From positions 9,858,001-9,922,000 of the forward strand of contig NZ_CP016793.1 of the NCBI RefSeq assembly GCF_001701025.1: a stretch of DNA of 64,000 bases. The letters are read 5' to 3'. The number at the start of each line of letters is the position of its first letter. The stretch's first letter is position 1. Position numbers and translations under genes: made by a program. Under the pieces are notes generated by a model. The model worked only from the letters and a program-made list of their open reading frames with translations. It was not told the origin of the DNA and made no database searches. Origin of the DNA: Lentzea guizhouensis (GTDB taxonomy: Bacteria; Actinomycetota; Actinomycetes; Mycobacteriales; Pseudonocardiaceae). Positions 1 to 8,756 of this stretch are shown one piece after another.

Positions 1-360
1 CGTGGACTCCCCGCCGACGAGATCACCGCGTTCCCGTGGATCATGGAACCGCTCGGCATGCCGCAGCGGGTCTTCGGCACGAACTGGTGCCGGCACAACG
101 GTTTCGAGCCGGACGTCCGGTTCGGCTCGACCGACGTGCTGGTGAAGCTGCGGTTCGTGGAACGGGGACTCGCGGTCGCCCTGCTGCCGGACCTGATCTG
201 GTACGACCGCGACGTCACCGTCGACCTGCACGAGCTGCCGGTGCCGCAGTCGCGGCTGCTGTTCACTGCGGCACGGGCAGGACGAGGTCAGCATCCTGCC
301 GTGCACGCTTTCCGCGAGGCGCTGGCGCTGTCCGTAGAGCCGCTCCGACACCTGCCGTGA
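1..360 (+). CDS. LysR-family transcriptional regulator, C-terminal part (partial at window start)
   Basis: The open frame enters from the window edge and gives 119 residues that look like the effector-binding half of a LysR-type regulator: a loop-rich stretch ending in a glycine/leucine-rich segment (FVERGLAVALLPDLIWYD), where LysR proteins normally read 'V..G.Gia.lP', then a conserved-looking tail. The N-terminal helix-turn-helix is outside the window, so target and ligand cannot be judged. Its 3' end overlaps the convergent EamA gene by about 98 bp, an unusually long tail-to-tail overlap. LysR assignment is by pattern only. Confidence 0.7.
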   Translation, partial: RGLPADEITAFPWIMEPLGMPQRVFGTNWCRHNGFEPDVRFGSTDVLVKLRFVERGLAVALLPDLIWYDRDVTVDLHELPVPQSRLLFTAARAGRGQHPAVHAFREALALSVEPLRHLP

Positions 361-1126
361 CCACGACCGCGATGGCGCACAACGAGACCACGCCCAGATG
401 CTGGCCCAGCAGCACCGCACCGGCCAGCGCGGCCGCGGCGGGTTCGAGCGCGAGCACCACGCCGAACGTGTTGGCGGGCAACGTCTTGAGGGCGCGGATC
501 TCCAGCGTGTAGGGGATCGCGGAGGCCAGCAACGCCACCAGCGTGCCCAGCAGCAGGACCTTCGGCTCGAACAACGTCACGCCGGCGGTCGACAACCCGT
601 ACGGCAGGGTCAGCGCCGCCGCGACCAGACTCGCGCCCGCGAGTCCGCCGGTGCCCAGCCCCTCGGTCGCGAGCTTGCGCCCGGCAAGGACGTAACACGC
701 CCAGAACGCCGCCGCGAGCAACGCCAGCAGCACGCCGATCAGGTCGAGGTGGGCGCCGGTGTACTCGCGGACGCCGAGCACGACCACGCCGAGCAGCGCG
801 AGCCCGACCCACACGAAGTCCCTGCCTCTGCGACTCAGGACCGCCGCCAGCCCGAGCGGCCCGAGGAACTCGATGGTGACCGCGACCCCGAGCGGGATCC
901 GCTCGAGCGCGAGGTAGAACGTGCCGTTCATGCCGGCCATGGTCATCCCGAGCACGAGCGTCTCCTGGCGGAACTTCGGCCGCACCACCACCGCGAGCAT
1001 CAACGCCGCTATGCCGAGCCGCAGCGCCGTGGCACCCGGCGCGCCGATCTGCCCGAAGAGCTGACTTGCGAACGCCGCGCCGAACTGCAGTGAGACGACC
1101 GAACCGAGAACCAGGAGAACCGCCAT
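263..1126 (-). CDS. EamA/DMT-family transporter
   Basis: A 287-residue integral membrane protein with about ten hydrophobic segments and the two-fold repeat typical of the drug/metabolite transporter (EamA, RhaT-like) superfamily. Typical EamA signatures visible are the N-terminal GAAFASQLF region, the mid-protein LERIPLGVAVTIEFLGPL segment and, near the C terminus, FGVVLALEPAAAALAGAVLLGQ. Family members export amino acids, nucleosides or other metabolites across the cytoplasmic membrane; substrate cannot be read here. ATG start at 1126 follows a GAGG at normal spacing. Length is normal (about 290). The 3' end overlaps the LysR gene. Confidence 0.88.
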   Translation of the reverse strand: MAVLLVLGSVVSLQFGAAFASQLFGQIGAPGATALRLGIAALMLAVVVRPKFRQETLVLGMTMAGMNGTFYLALERIPLGVAVTIEFLGPLGLAAVLSRRGRDFVWVGLALLGVVVLGVREYTGAHLDLIGVLLALLAAAFWACYVLAGRKLATEGLGTGGLAGASLVAAALTLPYGLSTAGVTLFEPKVLLLGTLVALLASAIPYTLEIRALKTLPANTFGVVLALEPAAAALAGAVLLGQHLGVVSLCAIAVVVTAGVGAALRTAPAPRGKRARQDADLVLPVPQ

Positions 1127-1220
1127 GGCGGCAAGCCTCGCTGACCCGGTCTCTTCGGTAAAGCTCAGGTTTCCGAGCGATGTCGTTCAGTTTTTTCGAA
1201 CGTTTAGACTGGTGGGTGCG

Positions 1221-2129
1221 ATGAGACGCAAACCCTCCTCCCCACTCCCCCAGCGCAACGGCCTGGACGCGGCGCGGCTGAAGCTGCCCTCCGACGGGTC
1301 GTGGCCGTCGCTGCGTGAGCACCTGGTCGCCCGGCTGCCCCGCGTGGCGCCTGAGCGGATCGAGGAGATGCTGCGGGAAGACCGGATCTGGGGCGTCGCC
1401 GGCCCGCTGGGCGTCGACGCGCCGTTCGTGCCGGACAGCTACATCTGGTTCCACCGCGACCTGCCGGTCGAGGTGCCGGTGCCGTTCGACGTCGGGGTGG
1501 TGCACCAGGACGACGACATCGTGGTCGCCGACAAGCCGCACTTCCTCGCGACGATCCCGCGCGGCCAGCACATCATGCAGACGGCGCTGGTGAAGCTGCG
1601 CGAGTCGCTCGGCCTGCCCGACCTCTCCCCCGCGCACCGCCTGGACCGCGTCACGGCGGGCCTCGTGCTGTTCGTGGTGCGCCGGGAGCTGCGCGGCAAG
1701 TACCAGACGATGTTCCGCGACCGGGCCGTGCGCAAGGAGTACGAGGCCATCGCACCGGTGCGTGCCGACCTGGAGCTGCCGCGGGTGGTGCGGTCGCGGA
1801 TCATCAAGGAGCGCGGGATCATCACCGCGTTCGAGGTGGACGGCGAACCGAACGCCGAGACGCACGTGTCCCTGGTGGAGGAACGTGGTGGGCTCGGTCG
1901 TTACCGGCTGAACCCGCTGACCGGGCGCACGCACCAGCTGCGGCTGCACATGTCCGGCCTCGGCGTGCCGATCGTGAACGACGACTTCTACCCGGTGCTG
2001 CGGGACCGGCCGCTGGACGACTTCTCCTCGCCGCTGCAGCTGCTGGCCCGCACGTTGTCCTTTGTGGACCCGGTGTCCGGCGTCGACCGCTCGTTCACCT
2101 CGGGGTTGTCCTTGTCCGCCTGGTCATGA
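1221..2129 (+). CDS. RluA-family pseudouridine synthase
   Basis: 302 residues if translation starts at the ATG at 1221; a longer frame exists to 1125 but that part overlaps the start of the divergent EamA gene and does not look like the family. The catalytic block HRLDRVTAGLVLF (around residue 137) carries the invariant aspartate of RluA-type synthases that isomerise uridine to pseudouridine in 23S rRNA or tRNA. A GRTHQLRLHMSGLG motif near residue 235 is the second family signature. An N-terminal S4-like stretch (SLREHLVARLPRVAPERIEEML) precedes the catalytic domain. Which rRNA/tRNA position it modifies cannot be told. Stop overlaps the convergent kinase stop by 6 bp. Confidence 0.9.
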   Translation: MRRKPSSPLPQRNGLDAARLKLPSDGSWPSLREHLVARLPRVAPERIEEMLREDRIWGVAGPLGVDAPFVPDSYIWFHRDLPVEVPVPFDVGVVHQDDDIVVADKPHFLATIPRGQHIMQTALVKLRESLGLPDLSPAHRLDRVTAGLVLFVVRRELRGKYQTMFRDRAVRKEYEAIAPVRADLELPRVVRSRIIKERGIITAFEVDGEPNAETHVSLVEERGGLGRYRLNPLTGRTHQLRLHMSGLGVPIVNDDFYPVLRDRPLDDFSSPLQLLARTLSFVDPVSGVDRSFTSGLSLSAWS

Positions 2130-3017
2130 GACGTGCGTGCGCCGCGTTCCGATCGGCTGCGGCTCCCACGACTCGTTCATCCTGGCCAGCAGGCGTCGCG
2201 CGAGCGCACTCATGTGCGGGTGCGTCTCGGTGAACGTCGCCACGACCCGCGTCCGGAACATGAGCCGGCCGCGCGCCGTCGTGCTGTACCAGAACCAGTC
2301 CTCGTCGACGACCTTGGCGAGGTAGTCGGTGCCGTTGCGGTCGAAGCGCTGCACCAGCGCGTTGCCCTCCACCAGCCACCGCACGCAGGCGTCCCCGAGC
2401 TCCCCGGTGAACCCGCGCTCGGCGAAGTACGCCTGCTCGGCCGCCTCCACCAGGTCCGCGGGCGTCTCGGTGACGGTCGCACAGGTCGGGAACCCGATGC
2501 GGAGGTAGACGAGCTCGGTCAGCCCGTCACCGAGCGACGCGCCTTCGAGGTCGACGAACCGCGCACCGGCCTCGGTGTACATGTCGTTGCCGGGACACGG
2601 GTCGCCGTGCAGCAGGTCGAACTTCCCGGTGTCGGAGAACTGGAGCTCGGCCTCGGCACCGCCGATGTCGACGCCGAGCGCCCGCACGAGCCGCAGGAAC
2701 GGCTCGGGGTCCGGGATCTCCTGACGTGGCAACAAGCCGGCGTGCTCGGGACCGGTGGCCATGTGCAGCCGGGCGAGGCCGCGGGCGTAGTCGACGACCC
2801 AGTCCTCTTGCGGCGGGTCGGAGCGGAGGCGCTCCAGGACGACGGTCCGGGTGTCCTCGTCGACGTCGAGGATGCGCGGCACCATGCCGGTGTGCTCGGC
2901 CAGGCGCAGGGCGGTGATCTCGCGGGCGAAGGCGGCCGGATCGCCGATGACCTGCTTGACGATCCGGCCGCCGTCAGCCCACACGTTGGACCGCTGGCTG
3001 CTGTGCAGTCGTTCCAC
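2124..3017 (-). CDS. Aminoglycoside-phosphotransferase-like kinase (APH family)
   Basis: About 297 residues of the APH/choline-kinase fold. The catalytic HGDPCPGN motif and downstream VDLEGA metal-binding motif are present, as are a VxKQVIGD lysine-containing strand and a GLARLH helix near the N-lobe. I chose GTG at 3017 because a GGAG lies nine bases upstream; a longer frame to 3074 would begin with a rare TTA leucine codon at its sixth position and has no good ribosome site. Such proteins phosphorylate aminoglycosides, sugars or other small hydroxylated metabolites; the substrate is unknown. Divergent from the inositol-monophosphatase-like gene, with which it may share regulation. Confidence 0.8.
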   Translation of the reverse strand: MERLHSSQRSNVWADGGRIVKQVIGDPAAFAREITALRLAEHTGMVPRILDVDEDTRTVVLERLRSDPPQEDWVVDYARGLARLHMATGPEHAGLLPRQEIPDPEPFLRLVRALGVDIGGAEAELQFSDTGKFDLLHGDPCPGNDMYTEAGARFVDLEGASLGDGLTELVYLRIGFPTCATVTETPADLVEAAEQAYFAERGFTGELGDACVRWLVEGNALVQRFDRNGTDYLAKVVDEDWFWYSTTARGRLMFRTRVVATFTETHPHMSALARRLLARMNESWEPQPIGTRRTHVS

Positions 3018-3130
3018 GCTGGTCTGCTCCAATCGGGTGGGAACAACTTCGCAGCGTAACCAACGAGTCGGCACCGCCGACTCCTCTCACACGCCCCACG
3101 AACTGCTCCCACCACGACGAGGAGGGCGCC

Positions 3131-4132
3131 GTGCCCGATTCGGCCAACACACTCGACCTCTCCGCTGCTCTTGACCTTCCGGGAGGCCTGCGCCGCGTCG
3201 CGGTCCAGGCCGTGCAGTGGCAGTACGAGGCGATCCTCAAGAGTTTGGTGCAGCAGTTCGAGTTCGTCGACGACCAGGACGAGGACCCCATCGGCCCAGT
3301 GCTGAGCCGTCCCGGACACCGGGGTGAACCGACCAGGGACATCGACTTCAAGGCACACAGCGCGTTGAAGGAGTTCCTCAGACGGCGGTGGGTTCTGCCT
3401 CACAACTACTACATCATCGGCGAAGAGGCCAACGAGCCCATCAACCTCAGGGACCAGAACGCCGTGCTCGTCAGGAGCGATCCGTTGGACGGCACGACGA
3501 ACTGCGTCACCTTGCTCGGCAGTTGGGCCACTGTCGTGTGTTTCGACGTGGCGCGCAAGAACCGGCCGGGACGCTTCCGGCACGTCGCGGGCGCGATTGC
3601 GACCTCCGCTGGTTGGTTGCTCAGCTGGAGCGTGTGGAGCGACTACCGACCGGACGGCACCCGCAACTCCTTCGGCAAGACGACCGTGTTCTTGCAGAGC
3701 ATTCCGATTCACTTCTTCTCATCGGGAGAACCAGCTCGCCGTTGGCAGTTGAGCTCGCTCACCAAGGGCAACCCACGTCGTCTCGCTGCTGTGTGCGCCT
3801 CGGCAAGCCGCAGAGCCGAAGTCCTCCAACGGTTCCAGGCCGACATGGACGACACCTGGCTCTGGTCGGGTGCCGGTAACCCGCTCGGTCCAGCCCTGCT
3901 GGCGGGCGAACTGGGCGGCATCCTCGAGCCCAGCGCGGTCACGCTGCACGACTCCGCGTTCCTGATCCCGTTCGAACTGCTCGGCGGCACGACGGTGACT
4001 CTCGACGGCAGCCCGTTCTCCGCTCTCGACGCGTACGAGGCAGCGGCCACGCGTCCCGACGACCAGCCGATACCGCCGTTCCTCGCCTACAAGGAACCGC
4101 GTCTGGCCGGCCGCCTCGGACTTCTTCGCTGA
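3131..4132 (+). CDS. Inositol-monophosphatase-like protein, partly degenerate
   Basis: 333 residues starting at GTG 3131 after GGAGG. The signature metal/phosphate motif DPLDGTTN (residues 117-124) and the upstream GEE (97-99) match the Mg-dependent IMPase/FBPase superfamily, which dephosphorylates inositol phosphates, 3'-phosphoadenosine phosphates or sugar phosphates. The third metal-binding motif, normally W-D-x-A, is not recognisable: the equivalent region reads GNPLGPALLAGELGG, so the aspartate appears lost. The protein is longer than the usual 260-280. Codon use looks slightly less GC-biased than neighbours by eye. It abuts, and may have displaced, the 5' part of the hydrolase remnant just downstream. 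Confidence 0.7.
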   Translation: MPDSANTLDLSAALDLPGGLRRVAVQAVQWQYEAILKSLVQQFEFVDDQDEDPIGPVLSRPGHRGEPTRDIDFKAHSALKEFLRRRWVLPHNYYIIGEEANEPINLRDQNAVLVRSDPLDGTTNCVTLLGSWATVVCFDVARKNRPGRFRHVAGAIATSAGWLLSWSVWSDYRPDGTRNSFGKTTVFLQSIPIHFFSSGEPARRWQLSSLTKGNPRRLAAVCASASRRAEVLQRFQADMDDTWLWSGAGNPLGPALLAGELGGILEPSAVTLHDSAFLIPFELLGGTTVTLDGSPFSALDAYEAAATRPDDQPIPPFLAYKEPRLAGRLGLLR

Positions 4133-4419
4133 CCGCCTGCTTCCTCTTCCACGGCTGCAACCTCGAACAGCTGAGGTTCGCGCTCTCAACGCTGCGCCTC
4201 TTCCAGCCGCAAGGTGTGTTCCAGCAACGGCATCACCACGACGACCTGCCGGAGAGCACGGTGGTCGTGCCCCGGCAGGACCGCACGATCAGGCCGGAGT
4301 GGATGCGCCGAACCGCCCGTGAGCGGCTCGGCGTCACCCCGGTCGAGATCGACGGCGAGCACTGCCCGCACATCCCGCGCGCTCAGGAGCTCGCCGAGAT
4401 CATCCTCAGGCGAGCGTGA
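4123..4419 (+). pseudogene. Alpha/beta-hydrolase C-terminal remnant
   Basis: An open frame without a plausible full gene encodes only the last ~95 residues of an alpha/beta-hydrolase. The reading TVVVPRQDRTIRPEW matches the strand carrying the family's acid residue (usually 'y..c..D.aipp..q') and GVTPVEIDGEHCPHIPRAQE the segment with the catalytic histidine, followed by the usual ELAEIIL terminal helix. No nucleophile elbow (G-x-S-x-G) exists upstream; the frame runs straight into the end of the IMPase-like gene. Likely the leftover of a gene truncated by deletion or by insertion of the upstream gene. Could be expressed as a 67-residue peptide from ATG 4216 but I doubt function. Confidence 0.6.
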
Positions 4420-7400
4420 GCGCGTACAGCTCCACCCGCGGGTCATCGGGCAGCGTCACCGACCGGACCGTCTTCGACGAGTCCAGCCTCAGCGACTGAC
4501 CGAACAGGCGCACCGGCGGCCCGTCGACGCCCTGCCCCGCCTTGATCCGGTGCGGCATCTCCAGCACCGCGAGCCCGCCGCCGGCCCAGTCCGGCACCGT
4601 CGCGGAGACCTCGGAGGAGGTGCCGTCGGTGTACCAGACGGTGAACCCGGCGGACACCGGCCCGTTGTGCGAGGAGCCGACCACGTGCAGCCAGGAGAAC
4701 TGGCCGGACGGGAGCAGCATGCCCTGGCCGCGTGCCTCGACGAAGTTCGCCGCCGTGCCGGTCGGGTCCGGGGCCTGGTAGGTGATGCCGCCCCAGGTCA
4801 CGGGACCGGCAGGCGGTAGCAGGGCCTCGTCGTAGCTCCAGCCGCCGCCGTCGAAGTTGCCCGACGACGACGCGGCGACCGACGCGGTGCCGTCGTGGTT
4901 GCGCTCCGGTGCGATGTCGACCGCGCAGGTCGAGAACGCGCACAGCGCGGCCGGCTTGATCTCGATGACGGCCTTGAGCAGGTCGGACCCGACCGTCACC
5001 AGGACCTCGTAGGACCCCACCGGCGTGCCGGCGGGCACCGAGACGGTCAGCGGCACCGTCTTCTGCGTCGGCAGGCCCCGCGACACGATGGCGAACGGCC
5101 GCGCGCCGCTCACCTTCCAGCCGGCGGGCACCGACACCTCCGGCCGCACCGAGATCGCGGACGGCGTCTGGGCCAGCACGTCGAGCTGCAGCGTCACCGA
5201 CTGCGCCGCGTCGGAGGTCGGCATGACGATCTCGGTGTTGCGCAGCGAGGCGTCCAGCGTGCGCCGCGAGTCCACCTTGCCGTCGTTCAGCGAAGGCGGC
5301 TCGTCACCGCGGCCGGTGCCCCACGACGAAGGCTTCGCCGACACCTCGTACGACAGCCGGCCACCGCGTTCCAGGGCCGACCAGTCGAGCCACGTCTTGC
5401 GCACGTCCCGGCCGTTGAAGGAAGCGGACTTCACGTACCGCACCGAGTCGGAGACGTTGGGCGCGGACACCGTGAGGGTGCCGCCCTGCGACCCGTGCTG
5501 TCCGATTCGGACGGTCGCCGACGGGAACTGCGGCGAGGACAGGGCGAGGAAGCCGGAACCGTTGAACGTCGGGTACAGGCCGAGCGAGGAGAACACGTAC
5601 CACGCCGACATCGTGCCCAGGTCGTCGTTGCCGGTCATGCCGTCCGGCCCGGTCGTGAACAACGTCATCGCCGCCCGCACGACCGTCGCGGCCTTCGACG
5701 GCGTGCCCGTCCACAGGTACATGTACGGCGCCAGCAGGTCAGGCTCGTTGTTCGGGTTGTAGGTCGGCTTGCCGTAGTAGTCGTACGGCTCGGTGATCCA
5801 GTCCTTGCGCGCCGTGCCCGCCGGGTCGACCAGCAGCTTGTCGTAGGCGAAGAACGCGTCGAGCCGCTTCTCGGCCTCGCGCCGGCCACCCATCAGCGAC
5901 ACCAGCCCGGCCGGGTCCTGCGGCACCAGCCACTGGTACTGGTACGCGCCGCCCTCGTGGAACTGGTGCGCGGCGTCGACCGGGTTGTACGGCGTGAGCC
6001 ACGTGCCGGCGACCGTGCGCGGCCGGAAGTGACCGGTCGAGGAGTCCCACAGGTTGCGGTACCACTGGCCGCGGTCGGCGAACAGGCGCGCGTCCGTGCG
6101 GTGGCCCAGCCCCTTGGCCATCAACGCCAGCGAGGCGTCCGCGGCCGCGTACTCCAGGGTCGCCGAGGCCGGGTGCACGCAGTCGTTGTCGCCGCCCTTG
6201 TGCGCGCAGTCCGTGCCGAGCTTGAGCCCGGACGGGATGTAGCCGCGCTCGTTGTAGTACTCGACACCGGAACGCCCGTTGTAGGGCGACTCGGCCGGCG
6301 GCAGGGTGAGGGCGTTCTTGCGCAGCAGCTGGTAGGTCTCCTGCTCGAAGCCCTTCAGCAGCCCCTTGTCCCAGGCCTCGACCAGGAACGGCGTCACGGG
6401 GTCACCGGTCATGATGTTGGTCTCGGACGACGCCAGCGCCCAGCGCGGCAGCCATCCGCCGTCCCGCCCGCTGGCCACGACGGACAGTGCCACGTCCCTC
6501 GCCACCCCGGGTTCCAGGATCTGCAGCAGCTGGTTCTGCGGCCGGTAGGTGTCCCACAGCGAGAAGTTCTGGTACGGCGTGTAGCCCGAGGCCGTTCTGA
6601 CCTTCCCGTCGAACCCGGTGTACTTCCCGTCGACGTCACCGGCGAGGTTCGGGTGCAGCACGGAGTGGTAGAGCGCCGTGTAGAACGCCACCTGCCGCTC
6701 GCGCGTGCCGCCGGAGATCTTCACGGCGTCCAGCTGCTTGCGCCACACCGCCTTCGCCGCGGCCACCGTGGCGTCGAAGTCGAACGCGGGCGCCTCGGCG
6801 GCGAGGTTCTTCCGCGCACCTTCCAAGCCGGTGTAGGACAGGCCCAGCTTCAGCACGACGTCACGGTCGGCCGTCGCGTCGAAGGTGACCCACGCGCCGT
6901 TGCCGCCCGTACCCGCCGCGTCCCGTGATCCCGGCGTGGGCACGTTCCCACGCCACGAGCCGAAGGACGCGAACGGCCGGTCGAACGTCGCCGTGAAGTA
7001 CACGGTGTGCTCGTCCTTGCCCGCGCAGAACCGCCCGTTGCGCACGCGGCCCTCGATGGTCCGGTCGCCGACGACGTGGATCTCCGAGTCGAGCACGGTC
7101 TGGTTGGACTTGCCGGTGTTGAACAGGACGTTCGCGGCACCGTTCGAGGGGAACGTGTATCTCTGCCAGCCGGTCCGCTGCGTGGCGGTGACCTCGGCGT
7201 TCACCCCGTACCGCGACAGCCCGACCCGGTAGTAGCCGGGCTGGGCCGCTTCATCCGAATGGCTGAAGTCGGACTTGTAGGCGTTGATGTCAACGTTGTC
7301 AACGGACCCGACAGTCGGCATCACCGGCAACTCGCCCATGACGCCGCAGCCGACACCGGACAGGTGCGTCTGCGAGAAGCCGTAGATCGACGTGGCCTTG

Positions 7401-7600
7401 TAGTCGTAGCCGCCCTGGCCTCCCGTGTCCGGGCTGACCTGCACCATTCCGAAGGGCACCGACGCTCCGGGGAACGTGTTGCCGAAGTTCTGCGTCCCCA
7501 CGAATGGGTTCACCAATGACGACGGGTCCTCCTCGGCCTGCGCCGCATGCACAGGAACTGTCAGACCCAGTAACAGCCCGGCTACAACCAGTGTCCGCAT
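4406..7600 (-). CDS. Secreted GH92 alpha-1,2-mannosidase-like glycoside hydrolase
   Basis: 1064 residues from ATG 7600, chosen because the first 25 residues (MRTLVVAGLLLGLTVPVHAA) form a signal peptide; an upstream frame extension is not signal-like. GH92 hallmarks follow: NPFVGTQNFGNTFPGA at the mature N terminus, FSQTHLSGVGC, and in the catalytic half YNPNNEPDLLAPYMY, GNDDLGTMSAWYVFSSLGLYP and the acid/base-bearing QYQWLVPQD region. GH92 enzymes are Ca-dependent exo-alpha-mannosidases acting on N-glycans. C-terminal to the catalytic domain are an NEW3-like beta domain (about residues 800-890) and a final beta-sandwich domain of about 160 residues. Probably degrades fungal or plant glycoprotein glycans outside the cell. 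Confidence 0.93.
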   Translation of the reverse strand: MRTLVVAGLLLGLTVPVHAAQAEEDPSSLVNPFVGTQNFGNTFPGASVPFGMVQVSPDTGGQGGYDYKATSIYGFSQTHLSGVGCGVMGELPVMPTVGSVDNVDINAYKSDFSHSDEAAQPGYYRVGLSRYGVNAEVTATQRTGWQRYTFPSNGAANVLFNTGKSNQTVLDSEIHVVGDRTIEGRVRNGRFCAGKDEHTVYFTATFDRPFASFGSWRGNVPTPGSRDAAGTGGNGAWVTFDATADRDVVLKLGLSYTGLEGARKNLAAEAPAFDFDATVAAAKAVWRKQLDAVKISGGTRERQVAFYTALYHSVLHPNLAGDVDGKYTGFDGKVRTASGYTPYQNFSLWDTYRPQNQLLQILEPGVARDVALSVVASGRDGGWLPRWALASSETNIMTGDPVTPFLVEAWDKGLLKGFEQETYQLLRKNALTLPPAESPYNGRSGVEYYNERGYIPSGLKLGTDCAHKGGDNDCVHPASATLEYAAADASLALMAKGLGHRTDARLFADRGQWYRNLWDSSTGHFRPRTVAGTWLTPYNPVDAAHQFHEGGAYQYQWLVPQDPAGLVSLMGGRREAEKRLDAFFAYDKLLVDPAGTARKDWITEPYDYYGKPTYNPNNEPDLLAPYMYLWTGTPSKAATVVRAAMTLFTTGPDGMTGNDDLGTMSAWYVFSSLGLYPTFNGSGFLALSSPQFPSATVRIGQHGSQGGTLTVSAPNVSDSVRYVKSASFNGRDVRKTWLDWSALERGGRLSYEVSAKPSSWGTGRGDEPPSLNDGKVDSRRTLDASLRNTEIVMPTSDAAQSVTLQLDVLAQTPSAISVRPEVSVPAGWKVSGARPFAIVSRGLPTQKTVPLTVSVPAGTPVGSYEVLVTVGSDLLKAVIEIKPAALCAFSTCAVDIAPERNHDGTASVAASSSGNFDGGGWSYDEALLPPAGPVTWGGITYQAPDPTGTAANFVEARGQGMLLPSGQFSWLHVVGSSHNGPVSAGFTVWYTDGTSSEVSATVPDWAGGGLAVLEMPHRIKAGQGVDGPPVRLFGQSLRLDSSKTVRSVTLPDDPRVELYALTLA

Positions 7601-7722
7601 GGTTGAGCAGTATTGCCCGAACGTCGCCGCCCCGACACCCGTGGAGGGCGGTGATGCGCGCTTTTGCGGCGGCGGTGCTGCTTTCTGTCGCGTTTTGTCA
7701 ACCGGTCGCCCAGGAACCCGGT

Positions 7723-7758
7723 CGTGACCGGCACCGGACTCGGCCGGCACCGGTCACG
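7723..7758. terminator. Stem-loop downstream of small secreted protein gene
   Basis: CGTGACCGG at 7723-7731 pairs perfectly with CCGGTCACG at 7750-7758, with additional GGCACCGG complementarity inside. No T-tract. It lies directly after the stop of the minus-strand gene at 7764 and before the GH92 start, so it probably ends that transcript. Confidence 0.45.
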
Positions 7759-7763
7759 CCGAG

Positions 7764-8195
7764 TCAGCAGCGTTTGCCGGAGTAGGCGGTGAAGTTGTCG
7801 TCCTGCTGGACGTTGATCATGCCGTAGGCGGCGGTGCACTTGGACAGGGTGGCGGCCGGCTTGCCCCACAGCTCCACCGGGGCGAACTGGCTGCTGTTGC
7901 CGCCCTTGTAGCTGTCCGGCGTGCTGTCGCCGGCGCTGCCGTAGACGGCGATCGCCGTCTGGGTGCCCCAGTAGCGGCCGGTGGCGCGGAAGCTCTCCCA
8001 GACGTAGACGTACGAGTAGTTCGACCCGCACCCGGCGAACTGCTTGACAGACGCGATGTTGTTGCCACGCCACTTGACGTACCCGGTCGACCCGATCTGC
8101 GCGGCACTCGCGCATCCGGGTGGCGTCTCGGCGTTGGCCACTCCGGGGAAGACGAACCCGAGCAGCACGAAGGCGACGGCGATGATTCCTCTCAT
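7764..8195 (-). CDS. Small secreted protein of unknown function
   Basis: 143 residues from ATG 8195; the first 26 residues form a clear signal peptide (MRGIIAVAFVLLGFVFPGVANA). The mature part of about 117 residues is rich in Tyr, Gly, Ser and Thr and contains four cysteines, including the last residue, so two disulphides are plausible. I do not recognise a catalytic motif. It stands alone with a hairpin behind it. Its position between GH92 and the chitinase genes suggests an extracellular binding or inhibitor role, but that is context only. A much longer in-frame upstream extension lacks a signal and overlaps the VOC gene antisense, so I rejected it. Confidence 0.72.
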   Translation of the reverse strand: MRGIIAVAFVLLGFVFPGVANAETPPGCASAAQIGSTGYVKWRGNNIASVKQFAGCGSNYSYVYVWESFRATGRYWGTQTAIAVYGSAGDSTPDSYKGGNSSQFAPVELWGKPAATLSKCTAAYGMINVQQDDNFTAYSGKRC

Positions 8196-8253
8196 GCGGA
8201 CGATCTTCGGCGTCGCCGCTGACAAGTCGCTGACACCCGAGTAAGCAGGACGC

Positions 8254-8637
8254 ATGCCCGTACAGCTCAACCACACCATCGTCCACAGCAGCGACCAGGA
8301 CCGCTCCGCCCGCTTCCTCACCGGCCTGCTCGGCCTGCCCGACCCGGTCCGCTTCGGCCCCTTCCTCGTCGTCGAGGTCGCCAACGGCGTCTCCCTCGAC
8401 TACGTCACCACCACCGACCCGATCGCCGAGCAGCACTACGCGTTCCTCGTGACCGAGGACGAGTTCGACGAGATCTTCGGCCGCATCCAGGAGCAGGGGC
8501 TCCCCCACTGGGCCGACCCGTTCCACAGCAGGCCCGGCGAGATCAACCGCAACGACGGCGGCCGGGGCGTCTACTGGAGCGATCCGGACGGCCACAACCT
8601 GGAGATCATCACCCGCCCGTACGGTTCCGGCGCCTGA
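8254..8637 (+). CDS. VOC-superfamily (glyoxalase-like) protein
   Basis: 127 residues, one complete beta-alpha-beta-beta-beta pair of the vicinal-oxygen-chelate fold. It starts LNHTIVHSSDQDRSARFLTGLLGL, where the histidine is a usual first metal ligand, and ends GRGVYWSDPDGHNLEIITRP, the standard C-terminal 'DPdGn.iEl' motif with the last metal-binding glutamate. Members include glyoxalases, dioxygenases and antibiotic-sequestering proteins; nothing here decides between them. Divergent from the small secreted protein gene with a short intergenic gap. Confidence 0.88.
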   Translation: MPVQLNHTIVHSSDQDRSARFLTGLLGLPDPVRFGPFLVVEVANGVSLDYVTTTDPIAEQHYAFLVTEDEFDEIFGRIQEQGLPHWADPFHSRPGEINRNDGGRGVYWSDPDGHNLEIITRPYGSGA

Positions 8638-8657
8638 CGAACCGGTTCACACATCTA

Positions 8658-8673
8658 AAAGGTATAGACCACC
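8658..8673. promoter_or_regulatory. DasR-like operator upstream of first GH19 chitinase
   Basis: Core GGTATAGACC (8661-8670) matches the DasR-responsive element core GGTCTAGACC at 9 of 10 positions. It lies about 85 bp before the chitinase ATG, as expected for a GntR-family repressor of chitin and N-acetylglucosamine genes in actinomycetes. Confidence 0.6.
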
Positions 8674-8756
8674 TCTTGTGCTCGGCGTGCTGACCCTGCC
8701 ACCGTGAGAGCGGTAACACACAGTGGGCGCGCAGATGCTCCGAGGAGTTGGTCCCC

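Noticed and set aside
2124..3074. Longer start at 3074 for the APH-like kinase
   Set aside because: It adds a rare TTA codon near the start and has no ribosome site; GTG 3017 has a GGAG at good spacing.
4895..6928. A 677-residue plus-strand frame opposite GH92
   Set aside because: Composition (Arg, His, Val) is that of a reverse-frame shadow; the minus-strand protein has clear GH92 motifs.
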